A stretch of DNA of 58,607 bases from Planctomycetaceae bacterium (GCA_018660825.1 JABJJO010000076.1:1-58607), one strand, 5' to 3'. Positions 1 to 9,637 are shown, counted from the stretch's first letter. Made by a program: numbers and translations. Notes: generated by a model from the sequence alone, not told the origin.

Positions 1-1016
1 TCACAATGAACAATCGTCACTTTGTAATCTTGCCCCAGATGCTCTAAAGCAAATCGCGGCAAAGATTCGTTTGTTCGATATTCGCGTTCAGCAATCAGGA
101 TAACAACGTGCTTTCTGGTATCTGTTGAAAATACAAACGGCTTCCCACCAAGAATTTGATCACTCGTAATCGTCGGACATACCCACTTTTCAATATGCTC
201 GACTATTAAATCAGTTCCCGTGAAATGGCTCACAAACGGCTTCATTTTTGGATTGTACATGGTGTCGGTCAAATCACGGCACAGCACTACGTTCATCCCA
301 TTTTTTGCCATTTGCCGCAGCCCAAAAGGTCGGCCCAACACACACATGTTGGTGTGCACACCCACAAGCACAACGTTTTTTATTCCTGCATGTTGCAGCA
401 CGTTCCAAATTTCTTCACCATTATCACTAATCACATCTTTGTCATGTATGTCGATCAAATCTGTTTGTTTTGTCCACGGACTACGTGGGTTGACTCCCAT
501 GCCAGCTAATTTTTTGGCCCAAGCGGCGTGCTCCGCTAAATCATCATCCTCGCCACCATCAGATTGATCTATTGGATAAGTTCCTTGTTCTTCGGATGGA
601 ATGCTATAACACCATTTTCCGATTTCGGCGGGCAGGTTGCTTGCCACCGGAGCATTCAAGGCGTTTGCTCGGGCTGGGTGATCTTTGTAAGGCGCGGTGC
701 ATGAACTTGGGGCATGGATGATAAGAGCACCCTGTCGACGAGATTGTTTCAGCAACTGATTCAAGTGGGGAGCCATTTCTGTGCCACGGCGAGTTGCATT
801 CAGACAGTGGTGAAGATTCCACATGTCGCAAACGATCACTGCGGTTTCGCTGGCTTTCCATTGTTGTTGATCATAGCGCGCCTGAAAGCGTATATTGTCG
901 GCCGACGTTGGCGTTTGCGATCGCAATGTTAAACCAAATTCGGACCGTTCAGCAGCGGATGCTGAAAAGTTCACTACAACGCCCAATAGTAATAAATAAC
1001 ACCACCGCATAGCCAT
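1..1016 (-). CDS. Secreted isochorismatase-like hydrolase fused to a ThuA-like domain (partial, runs off the left edge)
   Basis: I translated this reading frame directly; it is open from an ATG at 1016 to the window edge, so the C-terminus is missing. A GAGGGG sequence lies just upstream of the start. Residues 1-22 form a signal peptide. The cysteine-hydrolase (isochorismatase) domain follows. Its acidic residue is in IVCDMW (D64), and its likely nucleophile is the Cys of TNMCVLGRP near codon 223. After about residue 300 a second domain begins with KHVVILIAEREYR. This matches the start of ThuA domains, including the complete ThuA protein at 27865-28902 (KHIVFIASDHEYR). Substrates are unknown. 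Isochorismatase-like hydrolases act on amides, esters or enol ethers, and ThuA domains are linked to sugar metabolism. The gene is followed 62 bp downstream on the + coordinates by a DUF1501 gene on the same strand, probably unrelated in function. Confidence 0.8.
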   Translation of the reverse strand, partial: MAMRWCYLLLLGVVVNFSASAAERSEFGLTLRSQTPTSADNIRFQARYDQQQWKASETAVIVCDMWNLHHCLNATRRGTEMAPHLNQLLKQSRRQGALIIHAPSSCTAPYKDHPARANALNAPVASNLPAEIGKWCYSIPSEEQGTYPIDQSDGGEDDDLAEHAAWAKKLAGMGVNPRSPWTKQTDLIDIHDKDVISDNGEEIWNVLQHAGIKNVVLVGVHTNMCVLGRPFGLRQMAKNGMNVVLCRDLTDTMYNPKMKPFVSHFTGTDLIVEHIEKWVCPTITSDQILGGKPFVFSTDTRKHVVILIAEREYRTNESLPRFALEHLGQDYKVTIVHC

Positions 1017-1078
1017 TTTCCCCTCATATTTTATCTAATTTGCAAACCACCGCTGGCCCTCAATATACCACGTGCCCC

Positions 1079-2488
1079 TTAAACTAATTCACTAATCAGC
1101 GCGCCTTGGTCTAATAGGTATGTCGGGCGTCCCGTTGGATCCTCAATCGTCACTCGATCCGCAGCGATGCCTAGATTGTGGTAAAGCGTGTACATAACGT
1201 CTTGATAGTTAACTGGCCGACTTATGGCTTCCCCAGCCGTGCGGTCCGTTGCACCAATCACTTGCCCGCCGCGCATTTTGCCGCCTGCCATGATCGCAGG
1301 ACTAACTCGCGGCCAATGATCACGACCCCCATTTTCATTGATTTTAGGTGACCGTCCAAATTCGCCCCATAAGACAATCGATACGTCATCCAACATGCCG
1401 CGATCTTTCAAGTCATTAATAAATGTCACGATAGCGTGGTCAACGATTGGCAATGTATATCGCATGCGACTAAAGTTTTTGCTGTGTGTGTCGAAATCAC
1501 TAAACGTGACACTGACACACCGTACCCCCGCTTCGATCAATCTCCGAGCGATCAATAGCTTCAGCGCGGCTTTCGGTTCATCGGCTGTAGCATTTCGATA
1601 GCCTGAACCAGCGTGATCTGGCATATAGCGTGACACCGTCTTGGGGTCTTCTTTGGACAAATCCAATGCGTCGGCGAATGTGCCTGACAGCAGGATGCCC
1701 GTTGCTTGTTGCGAAAACCGATCCATTGCATCCATCATGCCACTACCATCTGTCTCGCGACGGATTGAATCCAAGCTATTGAGCAACGAATTGCGATCGT
1801 GTAACCGCTCCGCATTGAGTTCGGCATTCAGTGATAAGCTCGTTGTGTGATTAGCACCTAATCTAGCTAATTCGCCTTTCATCCCGGTTTCCAAAGGACG
1901 ATCAAACATGCTCGACAAATCTGGCCGAAACGGTTTATAGGCGGGCCCTAGAAACCCTGGCCGAGCGCTGTTGCGGACCAATGGACGGCCCTGCATGAGA
2001 TCAACGAACGTTGGTGCCGGATCGGACACGCGGCCAAGCATCTTGCTCAGCACGCAACCCACAGCAGGATATCCACCCATACTAGATTTTTCTTTAGCAT
2101 CAAATCCAGATTGGCACTGAAATGCATCATGTCTTCCTGCGGAGCCAACCAAACTGCGGATAAAGGCGAAATCCTCTGCTTGAGCTGCCATATTCGGTAA
2201 CAACTCACTAAGTTGGATGCCTGCTACCGATGTCGAAATCGGCTGAAACTCGCCGCGAGTTTCTCGCGGGCCTGTTGGCTTCATGTCAATCGTATCCATC
2301 TGTGGTGCACCGCCATCAAGATGAATATTGACGATGGCTTTGCTAGACGACCCTACGCCTGCAGCTGCCTCCGCCCGCAATAAATCTGCTAAACCTAACC
2401 CTACAACACCAGCGGACCCCGCAGTCAAAAATTCACGCCGCGTTACTCCATCACAATGTGTTGTTGATTTTCCAGTTAGTCTAAGCAT
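1079..2488 (-). CDS. DUF1501 family secreted protein
   Basis: A 469-residue protein with an N-terminal twin-arginine signal (VTRREFL, R17-R18, then a Gly/Ala-rich hydrophobic stretch to about residue 43). It is therefore probably exported folded by Tat. The body has the DUF1501 pattern, a family distantly related to alkaline phosphatases and sulfatases. The usual order of motifs is present: an HLDGGAPQMDT segment near residue 60, a GVRCVSVTFSDFDTH segment in the middle and GGRDHWPRVSP near residue 385. The reaction is not established. In planctomycetes such genes often sit next to PSD1 cytochromes; this one lies between the isochorismatase/ThuA gene and a second DUF1501 gene (33 bp away, same strand), and the two may be co-transcribed. 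The ATG at 2488 has only a weak ribosome-binding site. Confidence 0.9.
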   Translation of the reverse strand: MLRLTGKSTTHCDGVTRREFLTAGSAGVVGLGLADLLRAEAAAGVGSSSKAIVNIHLDGGAPQMDTIDMKPTGPRETRGEFQPISTSVAGIQLSELLPNMAAQAEDFAFIRSLVGSAGRHDAFQCQSGFDAKEKSSMGGYPAVGCVLSKMLGRVSDPAPTFVDLMQGRPLVRNSARPGFLGPAYKPFRPDLSSMFDRPLETGMKGELARLGANHTTSLSLNAELNAERLHDRNSLLNSLDSIRRETDGSGMMDAMDRFSQQATGILLSGTFADALDLSKEDPKTVSRYMPDHAGSGYRNATADEPKAALKLLIARRLIEAGVRCVSVTFSDFDTHSKNFSRMRYTLPIVDHAIVTFINDLKDRGMLDDVSIVLWGEFGRSPKINENGGRDHWPRVSPAIMAGGKMRGGQVIGATDRTAGEAISRPVNYQDVMYTLYHNLGIAADRVTIEDPTGRPTYLLDQGALISELV

Positions 2489-2521
2489 GTGTTTGGATAC
2501 CTATTAAATCTGCGGTAGGTA

Positions 2522-3829
2522 TTACATCCACTCCTTAATTGGGCGTCCTTCAATAAGACGTACTGGGCGACCATCCGGTGCGCGAGCAATTAAGTCTGTT
2601 GGCAAACCTAACTTACTGTACACGGTGGCAGCAATATCGTCCGTAAAGTATTCATCTTTGGAAACAAAGCCGCCTTCGGCATCTGTCGCCCCGAGTATCG
2701 TACCGGCTGGTATACCCGCGCCAGCCATTACAGCAAATCCCGCCGTCGACCAATGATCGCGACCGCTCGCCGAGTTAATTTTCGGGGTACGACCGAAATC
2801 GGTAAACCAACAAACTAACGTCGTCTCTAGCATTCCTCGGTCTTCAAGGTCAATCAGCAATTGTGGTAACGCTTGATCAACGGGCGGAATACGCGTTTTC
2901 AGGCCTTTGAAATTGTTAGCATGCGTATCCCAACCACCATCGGTAACCGTGACAAAACGCACGCCCGCTTCGATTAATCGACGCGACAATAAACAACTTT
3001 GCCCAAAACGGTTTTTGCCATATGCTTCTCGTAACTTGGCCTCTTCTTTTTCTAGGTCAAATGCTTGTTTGGTTTCCGGAGCGGTGATCATGTTGATGGC
3101 CGCTTCATAGTGTTCGTCAAGAGCAGCAAAGGCTGGCTGTTGTACGTCGGTATTTCGCTGCAACGCATCGAGGCGAGCCAGCGCGCTCTTGCGGCGATCA
3201 ATTCGTTCAAAGGATACGCCGGTCGGTGGAGTGATGTCTCGCACGCTAAACTTAGTGGCATTGGGATCCGCATCAATTTCAAACGGCATGTGCTCTAAGC
3301 CCAAGATACCTGAACTGCCACCGCCAAATCGACGATCAACATTCGTGCCTAGCTGAATAAATGGAGGCATCGCTGTACGGAATCCGTGATAGTGGCTCAG
3401 CACACTGCCAAATGTTGGATAGGCCACCGCTTGATTGAATTTCCGCCCACTCATCACATATTGGTCGGCAGTTCCATGACTTCCGTTGCGCGGATTCCAA
3501 CCACGTAAAACCGAAAACTTGTCGGCGTGTTTGGCTAAGCTAGGACATATCTCTGTGAATTTGACTCCGGGAATCGCCGTGTCAATTACGCCGTACTCGC
3601 CGCGGACGCTCGTGGGAGCATCTGGCTTGGGGTCTAACGTGTCGTGGTGACTTGTTCCGCCTCGAGTCCAAATCAAGATGCAGTTAGTGGGTGATTTAGC
3701 TGTTGACGCAGCGGCGTTCTGAAGATAACTCGACAGGGACAACCCGAGACCACCAAGGGCACCAATCTGTAAAAAACTGCGGCGGTTTACGCCATCGCAA
3801 TAATGGTCTTTTGGATGTTCTGCCGCCAT
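2522..3829 (-). CDS. DUF1501 family secreted protein
   Basis: A 435-residue paralogue of the neighbouring DUF1501 protein. It opens with the same CDGVNRRSFL Tat-type start (R16-R17) and a hydrophobic segment ending near AAAS at residue 42. Family landmarks are ILIWTRGGTSHHDT near residue 51, GVRFVTVTDGGWDTH in the centre and SGRDHWSTAGFAVMAG toward the C-terminus. It belongs to the GRDHW subgroup that has no PSD1 partner in this window. It ends 33 bp before the next DUF1501 gene downstream and starts 267 bp from the DUF1501/PSD1 pair upstream, so it may be the first gene of a two-gene unit. Its function is unknown; location outside the cytoplasmic membrane is inferred from the signal. Confidence 0.9.
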   Translation of the reverse strand: MAAEHPKDHYCDGVNRRSFLQIGALGGLGLSLSSYLQNAAASTAKSPTNCILIWTRGGTSHHDTLDPKPDAPTSVRGEYGVIDTAIPGVKFTEICPSLAKHADKFSVLRGWNPRNGSHGTADQYVMSGRKFNQAVAYPTFGSVLSHYHGFRTAMPPFIQLGTNVDRRFGGGSSGILGLEHMPFEIDADPNATKFSVRDITPPTGVSFERIDRRKSALARLDALQRNTDVQQPAFAALDEHYEAAINMITAPETKQAFDLEKEEAKLREAYGKNRFGQSCLLSRRLIEAGVRFVTVTDGGWDTHANNFKGLKTRIPPVDQALPQLLIDLEDRGMLETTLVCWFTDFGRTPKINSASGRDHWSTAGFAVMAGAGIPAGTILGATDAEGGFVSKDEYFTDDIAATVYSKLGLPTDLIARAPDGRPVRLIEGRPIKEWM

Positions 3830-4096
3830 TGGTTAACTACCCTCAATCAGTCTTTAATCGTTGTTCAACTGCGCTATTGATCAGCCACCACAGTTATTTA
3901 CCTGCTGGGCCTACTTCTTAAACACTCGTCCTTCATATCGTACATTTTATCAAAGGACTAAATTGCCAACTAGAAGAATCCTGCTCCAGTGCCACCCAAT
4001 TATAAATACAAACCACTAAAACAACCCTAACATGGGGGGGTTTAGGGGGTTTGACTTATACCTTGCTATTTTTATCCCGTATTTTTCATGCTGCAA

Positions 4097-5542
4097 TCAA
4101 GCAATTAACTCCGTTATTAGTCGGCTTTTGTCTGTTTCAATTAACTTTCGACTACGTCCATTATGTTCAAACGTCAGCCGCTGGTGATCTAAACCAAATA
4201 GATGCATCAATGTATGGTGGTAGTCATAGTGATTTACGATTTGATCAACCGCTTGATGACTAAACTCATCTGTCATTCCATGTACATGTCCAGCCTTGAA
4301 TCCACCGCCGGCAATCCACATACTAAAGCCCTTGGTGTTGTGATCCCGCCCGACATTTTTCGTTCCCGTATCATTTTGGATGACTGGCAGTCGGCCCATT
4401 TCGCCGCCCCAATGCACGATCGTTTCATCCAACAAGCCTCGTCGCTTAAGATCACTAACAAGGGCTGCTGATGGTTTGTCTACTTTTTTACAGGCTGCTG
4501 GCAAACTAGTCCTAATCCGGCCGTGATGATCCCAGAACTGGTTCTGTGTAAAAACTTGTACAAATCGAACACCACGCTCAACAAGTCGCCGAGCGATCAA
4601 ACACCGTTCTCCAAAATCTTTGGTTACTGGATCGTCCATGCCGTAATGTTTTTTCGTTTCCGCGGTTTCTTGACTTAAATCCATAGCCTCCACAGCCGAC
4701 GTCTGCATCCGCGCTGCCAGTTGATACATATTAATGCGTGCCTGATAATCTCGTTCCCCTGGCTTGTTGATGAGGTGCTGCTGATTGAGTCGTTCAAGAT
4801 AACTTAACAGTTGCTGTTGTGGTTTTCCTGCAAGACGTTTAGGTGGCGTAAGATTCAATATCCGTGGTTCTGTTGGTCGCATCACCGTGCCTTGAAAGAC
4901 GGACGGTAGATAGCCATTATTCCAATTCGCAACCCCTTCAACTGGCAGTTGTCCTGGATCTATGAGCGCTAAATAGGATGGCAGGCTGTCGGTCGCTGAT
5001 CCTAGGCCATAGGAAAACCAACTTCCTAATGTCGGCTGCATCGCTATCGTCGTTCCGGTGTTCATAGCGCGAATACTCTGGCCATGATTATTGACGCCCG
5101 TACGCATCGAACGAATCAGGGTAATGTCATCCGCAATCGAACCCATGTGTGGGATCAATTCGGAAAGCTCCATCCCCGCTTCGCCATATCGCCGCCACTT
5201 CCAGGGACTTGCCAATATTTTAGAACTGGCCTGAGCCGCGTTGTCGTATTTTACTTCCCCCGGAAACGTCTCACCGTCAAGTCGTTCCAGTTCCGGTTTG
5301 CGATCAAACAGATCGACTTGGCTTGGCCCACCCTGCATCCATAATGAGATCATCGCCTTCGCTTGCCCAAACCGATGCGGTGTTTTGGGCACCGTATCAA
5401 ATGTTGGTTGTACCAAATCAGGTTTTTTAGGGTTCGCTTGCGCAGCTTGCTGTTGAACCCATAGTGCCAAAGCTAATCCACTCAGGCCGGTTGCGTTTGT
5501 GGATATAAAATGCCGCCTATTCATTGTCCCAAGGTCACTCAT
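4097..5542 (-). CDS. DUF1501 family protein paired with a PSD1 cytochrome
   Basis: A 481-residue DUF1501 protein. The signal begins at NRRHFIS (R9-R10). SLWMQGGPSQVDLFD appears near residue 67, and GVRFVQVFTQNQFWDHH with ARRLVERG appears in the middle. Near the C-terminus it has VGRDHNTKGFSMWIAGGG. The Asn after GRDH, instead of Trp, is shared only with the DUF1501 protein at 14443-15918, which is also next to a PSD1 gene. The start codon lies 4 nt after the stop of the PSD1 gene, so translation is probably coupled and the two products likely work together. An in-frame ATG at 5524 preceded by GGGA is an alternative start. The biochemical role is unknown; the pair is usually assumed to act in the periplasm. 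Confidence 0.9.
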   Translation of the reverse strand: MSDLGTMNRRHFISTNATGLSGLALALWVQQQAAQANPKKPDLVQPTFDTVPKTPHRFGQAKAMISLWMQGGPSQVDLFDRKPELERLDGETFPGEVKYDNAAQASSKILASPWKWRRYGEAGMELSELIPHMGSIADDITLIRSMRTGVNNHGQSIRAMNTGTTIAMQPTLGSWFSYGLGSATDSLPSYLALIDPGQLPVEGVANWNNGYLPSVFQGTVMRPTEPRILNLTPPKRLAGKPQQQLLSYLERLNQQHLINKPGERDYQARINMYQLAARMQTSAVEAMDLSQETAETKKHYGMDDPVTKDFGERCLIARRLVERGVRFVQVFTQNQFWDHHGRIRTSLPAACKKVDKPSAALVSDLKRRGLLDETIVHWGGEMGRLPVIQNDTGTKNVGRDHNTKGFSMWIAGGGFKAGHVHGMTDEFSHQAVDQIVNHYDYHHTLMHLFGLDHQRLTFEHNGRSRKLIETDKSRLITELIA

Positions 5543-5546
5543 CGTA

Positions 5547-8168
5547 TTACTCGATATAAATGAATTGATTGCTCGATATTAGTGCCTGACACAGCAACGC
5601 CAATGCATCGCGTTGGGCGTCGTCCTTAATACCTTTGTCTTGATAATCTGCAGTAAGTGTTTTTTCGCTTGTCCCGATAAAATCTAGTGCCTCGTCAAAC
5701 TGCTCTGCGGTTATCTCTTTTGAATAAACAAGTCGCCAGGCTGCACGGATTCGGTCTTCGGCGGAATCCGAAAGACGCAGAAGACGATCGGCAAAATGAC
5801 GAGACTGTTGAGTAATAAATTCGCTGTTGAGCATCTGCAATGATTGCGGTGCCACGGTAGATGACGCGCGACGATTACAATTCGGCGATAGTGTTGGCAA
5901 GTCAAATGGCTCTAATACCGCCAGTGGCCGGCTGCGGCGAACTTCAATGTAAACACTGCGGCGATATTGCTGTCCAAGCATATCAATCACGGGACCAGGC
6001 CGACCCGCATTTAAATTTTCTTTACCTACAATCCATTGGCCCGTACGATCTGCCATAACAGGAACAGCCGCGCCTGTTGCTTGCGTATTAAGCATCCCAG
6101 AAATCGCTAAAATTGTGTCTCGGATGCTCTCTGTTTCTAACCTACGCACGGGCATCGACCACAACATGCGCTTTTGCCGATCAATCTTATTGCCAAGTTC
6201 ATGTCGAGTGGATGACTGTTGATAGGTTGTCGACGTCATGATCAAGCGATGAATATGCTTAATACTCCAATCATTTTGCATCAATTCTGCAGCCAGCCAA
6301 TCTAACAATTGCGGATGCGAAGGCCGGCCACCAAGAGCACCAAAATCACCCGGAGTATCGACGATACCTCGGCCAAAATGATGCGCCCAAATGCGATTAA
6401 CAATAACGCGAGCGAGCAAAGGATGCTCGGCGGAAGTCAGCCATTGGGCATATTGATAGCGGCGCCCGGTTGTGGGAATGTTTTCTATCCGATCAACATA
6501 GGACGCCGTGCCTTGAGGATCTAAAACCGTAAGCTCGCGCGGTTCAACTTCTACTAAGGGAGCACTAAAATTACCTCGCGAAAACACGAATGTTGTCGGT
6601 GGACTTTGTTGATGGGGCTCAGTTAAACACCTAACATATTCTTCGAGAGGAATCGCCTTGCGCAAGGTTTCTTGTTTTGTCGTAAACGTCGCTAAGTCAG
6701 CGGCGGCCTTTTTGTCAAACAGGTACAGATTGCCCGCCGTAACAACCGTGCTAGGATACTTTTTGATTAGCTTGTTCTGGGCATCGCTGCGCTCTTTTTC
6801 CGCTGTGTCATGGGCCGTGCGGACCTCCGCCTGAACTTCACTCGGCAATTTTGCGATCTCACTTTCAAACGTTGCGACAATATATGCCTCCTGTTTTTTG
6901 CTCCGCTGAGTTGCGATCTCTTTTATTTGGGATTCGACTTCCGCTTTCCGCTGCCGGTCGGCTTCCGTATATAGTGAAACTCGGCGATGAGCCGGCGTCT
7001 TCCAAGCCTTCCAGTTCAAGGCGGGTTCAAAAACCGCTCGCAGTCTATAATAATCCTTCTGGGAAATCGGATCATATCGATGGTTATGACATTGTGCACA
7101 ACCAACCGTCAGACCCACCAATGACGACGTAACCTGTTTGATCGTCTCACTAACAACTGCGTTGCGAGCTTCTTCTGTGGCTGCTCCCGAGCCCGTTCCA
7201 TCCGGAGCATTCCGTAAAAACCCGGTGGCAACAATCAATTCCTGTTGCTGCGGCGTCAAATTTTCCAATGGCTTGCCGACCAACTCATCGCCAGCAAGTT
7301 GCTCAAGGATAAACTGATTATACGGCTTGTCTTTGTTGAAACTGGCTATGACATAATCACGATATTTGAATGCCCAGGGACGCTGGGCGTCTGAATCTGT
7401 GTAACCTTCTGAATCAGCATAGCCAGCGGCGTCGAGCCAATGACGACCCCACCGCTCGCCATACGATACCGAGGCTAGAAGTTGATCAACCAATTCCTCG
7501 TACGCTGCTGGGTTCCTTGAATTTTTAAATTTCCCCAAAGCTGCTGGGGTTGGCGGTAACCCTGTTAGGTCCAAAGTCGCCCGCCGCAGTAAGGTTGTTT
7601 TTTCTGCCCGCGGCGAAAATGTCAACTCGCTTGCTGCCAACTTTGCACCGATAAAATGATCAATGCCATTCTCTGCTGGCAGCCCTCCAAATAGCTGCGG
7701 CAATTCCGGTCGCTGGATTTTCTGAAAGGCCCAAAACTCTCGTTCTGCTGGTGTTATATAAAATCCGTCGCCTAAGCTTTCCGGTTCTTCATAAACAGTC
7801 AGTGCGCCACCGGCAACCCATTTCCGAATGATTGTTATCTCGGCGTCCGTCGGGCGATGGGTGACATCCGCGGGAGGCATCGTACCGTCACGAAGATATT
7901 CCAGCAGTAAACTTTGATCCGGTTGGCCTTTGACGATCGCCGGACCAGAAGCGCCGCCAGTGAGTATAAGTCGCGCCAATCGCAAATCAAGTTCACCTTG
8001 ATGTTCCACCAATTCTCCGTGGCAATGAAAGCAATGGGCTTTCAATATCGGCTGCACATCGTTCTCAAAAGTGAAACTAGCCGGCGCAGCAATACCAACA
8101 TTTAGAGAACTTGCCATGAGTGCGGCAAGCAGTGTTACAGCAAGGAAGGTGGGAAGGCGGGGGAACAT
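5547..8168 (-). CDS. PSD1 / DUF1549-DUF1553 cytochrome c domain protein
   Basis: An 873-residue exported protein when started at the ATG at 8168. A longer frame from a GTG at 8213 adds a charged stretch before the signal peptide and is less likely. Residues 1-28 are a signal peptide. A planctomycete-type cytochrome c domain follows with haem motif CFHCH (C46, C49, H50). Then come DUF1549, which contains a second CxxCH (VGCAQCHNHRYDP), and the C-terminal DUF1553 with ANPxxARVIVNR-like and HPQLLDWLA motifs. Around residues 400-480 there is a charged coiled-coil-like stretch. It is the upstream member of a two-gene unit with the DUF1501 gene (4 nt spacing). The family is often proposed to act in oxidation of polysaccharides, but this is unproven. 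Confidence 0.93.
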   Translation of the reverse strand: MFPRLPTFLAVTLLAALMASSLNVGIAAPASFTFENDVQPILKAHCFHCHGELVEHQGELDLRLARLILTGGASGPAIVKGQPDQSLLLEYLRDGTMPPADVTHRPTDAEITIIRKWVAGGALTVYEEPESLGDGFYITPAEREFWAFQKIQRPELPQLFGGLPAENGIDHFIGAKLAASELTFSPRAEKTTLLRRATLDLTGLPPTPAALGKFKNSRNPAAYEELVDQLLASVSYGERWGRHWLDAAGYADSEGYTDSDAQRPWAFKYRDYVIASFNKDKPYNQFILEQLAGDELVGKPLENLTPQQQELIVATGFLRNAPDGTGSGAATEEARNAVVSETIKQVTSSLVGLTVGCAQCHNHRYDPISQKDYYRLRAVFEPALNWKAWKTPAHRRVSLYTEADRQRKAEVESQIKEIATQRSKKQEAYIVATFESEIAKLPSEVQAEVRTAHDTAEKERSDAQNKLIKKYPSTVVTAGNLYLFDKKAAADLATFTTKQETLRKAIPLEEYVRCLTEPHQQSPPTTFVFSRGNFSAPLVEVEPRELTVLDPQGTASYVDRIENIPTTGRRYQYAQWLTSAEHPLLARVIVNRIWAHHFGRGIVDTPGDFGALGGRPSHPQLLDWLAAELMQNDWSIKHIHRLIMTSTTYQQSSTRHELGNKIDRQKRMLWSMPVRRLETESIRDTILAISGMLNTQATGAAVPVMADRTGQWIVGKENLNAGRPGPVIDMLGQQYRRSVYIEVRRSRPLAVLEPFDLPTLSPNCNRRASSTVAPQSLQMLNSEFITQQSRHFADRLLRLSDSAEDRIRAAWRLVYSKEITAEQFDEALDFIGTSEKTLTADYQDKGIKDDAQRDALALLCQALISSNQFIYIE

Positions 8169-8230
8169 GGTGTTTTTATTATAACTGCGCCCACGCCGCT
8201 GAGCCAATCTCACTACAAAAAACCAATCGG

Positions 8231-8347
8231 AAATTGATATGCTATATCAGCGCTTTAATCGCACTTCGAATCAATGTGAGTGATTCACCGCTAAACGTCG
8301 CGCCACCACACCGCTACGATTAAGCCCTGGAGCGGATCACCGGTCGG
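8231..8347. repeat. Left copy of the direct repeat flanking the metallopeptidase gene (decayed isomerase 3' end)
   Basis: This stretch matches 9731-9847 in the same orientation at an offset of exactly 1500 bp. Over the core 8241-8347, 95 of 107 positions agree by eye, including identical runs of 30 and 20 bases. Read on the minus strand, it encodes the tail of the TIM-barrel isomerase, PTGDPLQGLIVAVWWRDV, followed by a TAG stop. No isomerase sequence continues upstream of it, so it is an isolated 3' remnant. Three changes hit residues kept in the intact copy (E to V, R to W, C to R), which suggests loss of function. The rest of the 8169-8455 spacer holds about 60 bp on the left and 108 bp on the right in which I see nothing certain. 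Confidence 0.88.
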
Positions 8348-8455
8348 CTTTAACTGGCTTTGGCAGGAAAAGTCTGCTATTATAGCGAAGATATGCGTTT
8401 GGTTGTGTGAATGGAATAGATTCGGCCTTCCCTGCGTCGAAAGTGAGATGACTTC

Positions 8456-9637
8456 ATGCAATGTCAGAATTGTCAAAATGCAAATGCTGCGGGATCTGCC
8501 ACCTGTCAGCATTGTGGAAGCCCGTTACAATCTGTGGCTAATCCCCTGGAAAAAATCGATGACCTGCTTAATGATATGGACAAGCAGGTCGATAAACAGC
8601 TCAGTGGAATGGGCCAGCAGATCGATGACCAGCTTCAACAGCAACTGGACCAAGCCTTGGCCGGTGTTAAATTGAATATGCCGGGGACAGGCGTTGATCA
8701 GGGTGCAACGCCGTTGATGCCGGCGGCGCCCGCCGTGGCAGGGGGTAGTGCCCAGCTGCAGCCCGGGCCTGGTAGGCCTGCCGAGATATCTCCACATGAC
8801 CGGTCCCTCGTCCACCAGCATGAACGCGCCTCGTTTGTTCTTCCCTTTGAGCACCAGATTGAGCAGTCGGCAAGTTTCGTGTTCAAGAGCGAGTTCATTC
8901 AAAGTAACAGCCACTACAAGCAACGCATTAATTCGGTGAAGCTGGATGTCCGGTTAAAGAATCCAACGGTCAATGCGTATGCGACGGATGATCCCAGCCC
9001 ACAGATCATTTTCATGGGAGGTATGGCCAGGGCGATAAGGGTCAGTGCGGCGGGACTTTCATTGCATACGCAACTACGAGAACAGGGTACCGCTCCGACT
9101 CACCTGCGACGGCTCTTTCAGCATCTGGGAAACGGCATTAGCAAGAATCAAGGGGCCTTTCCCCAGCAGGTCGGTGAAGAACTTTACTCGGAATGCTTGG
9201 GCGCGGAAATCGAAGCCGCTTTTGAGAGTGGGACGGACCGGTTTGTTTCACTGGCACGGGATTTCGGTGCTGTGATGGAAATGTACGTGATTGCCCACGA
9301 GGCGGGCCATATCGCGCTGGGGCACACGCTGGGCCCCACGCTAAGCTATGACATGAGTCGGAACCAGGAACGGGAAGCGGATAGCTTTGCCTCCTCCTGT
9401 CTTTCCACCAGTCCTTTTCGTGACAAGCTCTTTCTGGGGCAGGTCTTTGCCACGGTCATCCTCTCTTGGATGGACCATGCAGCTGCCACGAACGAGGTCA
9501 CCACGCATCCGAGTTCCCATGACCGTTTTCTGAGTGCGTTGCAATCAAACAAGGAAGCAGCGGAGGATGCGGCTGAGCAGTATGGCCTCACGGCGGCAGA
9601 ACTCCAGGGATTCCTGCCCCCGACGGGTGGAACCTAG
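8456..9637 (+). CDS. Zinc-ribbon M48-type metallopeptidase
   Basis: A 393-residue protein with no signal peptide, so probably cytoplasmic. It starts with a zinc ribbon (C3, C6, C17, C20). A Gln/Asp-rich amphipathic, probably coiled-coil stretch follows at residues 28-70, then a Pro/Ala/Gly-rich linker to about 110. The C-terminal half has the M48 signature: HEAGH at 281-285, EREAD at 305-309 (third zinc ligand plus Asp) and THPSSHDR near 350. The closest general family is M48 peptidases (HtpX/Ste24/LoiP-like), but the transmembrane segments of HtpX are absent. It is the only plus-strand gene in the first 25 kb. It is visibly richer in G+C than its neighbours (45 of 60 bases in 8701-8760), and it sits between two direct repeats. 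Lateral acquisition is likely. Substrate unknown. Confidence 0.85.
   Translation: MQCQNCQNANAAGSATCQHCGSPLQSVANPLEKIDDLLNDMDKQVDKQLSGMGQQIDDQLQQQLDQALAGVKLNMPGTGVDQGATPLMPAAPAVAGGSAQLQPGPGRPAEISPHDRSLVHQHERASFVLPFEHQIEQSASFVFKSEFIQSNSHYKQRINSVKLDVRLKNPTVNAYATDDPSPQIIFMGGMARAIRVSAAGLSLHTQLREQGTAPTHLRRLFQHLGNGISKNQGAFPQQVGEELYSECLGAEIEAAFESGTDRFVSLARDFGAVMEMYVIAHEAGHIALGHTLGPTLSYDMSRNQEREADSFASSCLSTSPFRDKLFLGQVFATVILSWMDHAAATNEVTTHPSSHDRFLSALQSNKEAAEDAAEQYGLTAAELQGFLPPTGGT

Noticed and set aside
220-567. Plus-strand open frames at the left edge
   Set aside because: The minus strand encodes a continuous isochorismatase-ThuA protein through this region, so these are shadows.
4031-4050. G-rich stretch that might form a G-quadruplex
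   Set aside because: Only two G-runs (7 and 5) are present; a regular four-tract structure is not supported.
8525-8923. A 132-codon open frame on the minus strand in the inserted gene
   Set aside because: It is antisense to the metallopeptidase frame, which has clear zinc and HExxH motifs; high GC content explains the long shadow frame.
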